Shown here: positions 40,873 to 40,988 of the stretch, piece after piece | How the letters are laid out: each line of letters starts with the position of its first letter | How positions within the stretch are numbered: the stretch's first letter is position 1 | NCBI GenBank assembly: GCA_031254805.1 | Contig: JAIRTP010000058.1 | Span: forward strand, 1 to 40,988 | Origin: Bacteroidales bacterium | Lineage (GTDB): Bacteria > Bacteroidota > Bacteroidia > Bacteroidales > WRLA01 | Length of the DNA stretch: 40,988 nucleotides | Direction: 5' to 3' | The notes under the pieces: generated by a model | The model's input: the letters and a program-made list of their open reading frames with translations, nothing else | Told to the model about the DNA's origin: nothing | Databases searched by the model: none | Program-made: the position numbers and the translations under genes

Positions 40873-40988
40873 ATGAATATTCAACAAGTTCATGATCATT
40901 TGAGAAACCACGACATCAAGCCTTCCATGCAAAGAGTCGCTATCATGCAATACCTGATGGAACATAAAACGCATCCTACGATAGAACA
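40873..40988 (+). CDS. Fur/PerR-family metalloregulator, N-terminal part (cut by window end)
   Basis: Thirty-eight codons are present before the window ends. They match the start of Fur-family proteins: a first helix (INQQ-type start, VHDHLRNHDIKPS), then the winged-helix segment MQRVAIMQYLMEHKTHPT. The peptide KPSMQRVAI corresponds to the usual xPTxQRxAI motif. Being directly downstream of ahpCF suggests a peroxide-sensing PerR role, but the metal ligands that would tell PerR from Fur or Zur lie outside the window. It has its own promoter with a palindrome over the transcription start. Confidence 0.85.
   Translation, partial: MNIQQVHDHLRNHDIKPSMQRVAIMQYLMEHKTHPTIE

Noticed and set aside
1-40988. 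Mobile elements, prophage, tRNA, rRNA, CRISPR or defence islands
   Set aside because: No transposase, integrase, phage gene, cloverleaf-like sequence or regularly spaced repeat was seen on either strand; absence of small RNA genes cannot be proven by eye.

Overview
The window looks like chromosomal DNA from a low-GC member of the order Bacteroidales; I do not name a genus. Three things support this. First, type IX secretion and gliding genes are present (gldH, porT, and a secreted protein with a type IX C-terminal sorting domain). Second, gene sets typical of Bacteroidota occur, such as ricT-gldH-PBP1A. Third, many genes carry the Bacteroidota -7 promoter element TAnnTTTG about 20-45 bases before a convincing start codon. 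The region reads as core genome: I see no insertion sequence, integrase, CRISPR array, tRNA or rRNA.

Layout. 1-3600 (minus): a two-repeat secreted protein, then a fabI / DMT transporter / 5-formyl-THF cyclo-ligase operon. 3790-6630 (plus): a PurF-like protein without the glutaminase cysteine, then a hemerythrin protein overlapping a LuxR-type regulator. 6682-9594 (minus): metG followed by mreC. 9957-12293 (plus): dapD, a Sua5/YrdC protein and a PflX-like radical SAM protein. 12295-13362 (minus): an uncharacterised regulator-like protein. 13553-17258 (plus): a small orphan, ftsK and an XRE regulator. 17587-26530 (plus): ricT, gldH, PBP1A, lemA, a TPM protein and two tandem Na/Pi cotransporters. 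26661-30460: a GH73/LysM glucosaminidase, a secreted MsrB-MsrA fusion, and a minus operon of an outer-membrane barrel, an AAG glycosylase and a small Cys-rich membrane protein. 30717-33848 (plus): M20 dipeptidase, porT and an MBL hydrolase. 33925-38214 (minus): pirin, an NfeD-macro fusion and nhaC. 38589-end (plus): ahpC, ahpF and the start of a Fur/PerR-type regulator.

The genes group into envelope growth and division (mreC, ftsK, PBP1A, glucosaminidase, dapD for diaminopimelate), type IX secretion/gliding (porT, gldH, sorting domain) and redox or damage defence (hemerythrin-LuxR, MsrBA, AAG, AhpCF-Fur).

The most unusual item is a single ORF at 34742-36601. It joins a membrane-bound ClpP-class/NfeD protease to a complete macro (ADP-ribose binding/hydrolase) domain. 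Other points of interest are the Ser-for-Cys PurF homologue with its Fe-S cysteines kept, the hemerythrin / receiver-degenerate LuxR pair with paired direct repeats upstream, a 16-bp palindrome over the metG promoter, palindromes at the XRE, ahpC and fur promoters, and a strong hairpin between ahpC and ahpF.
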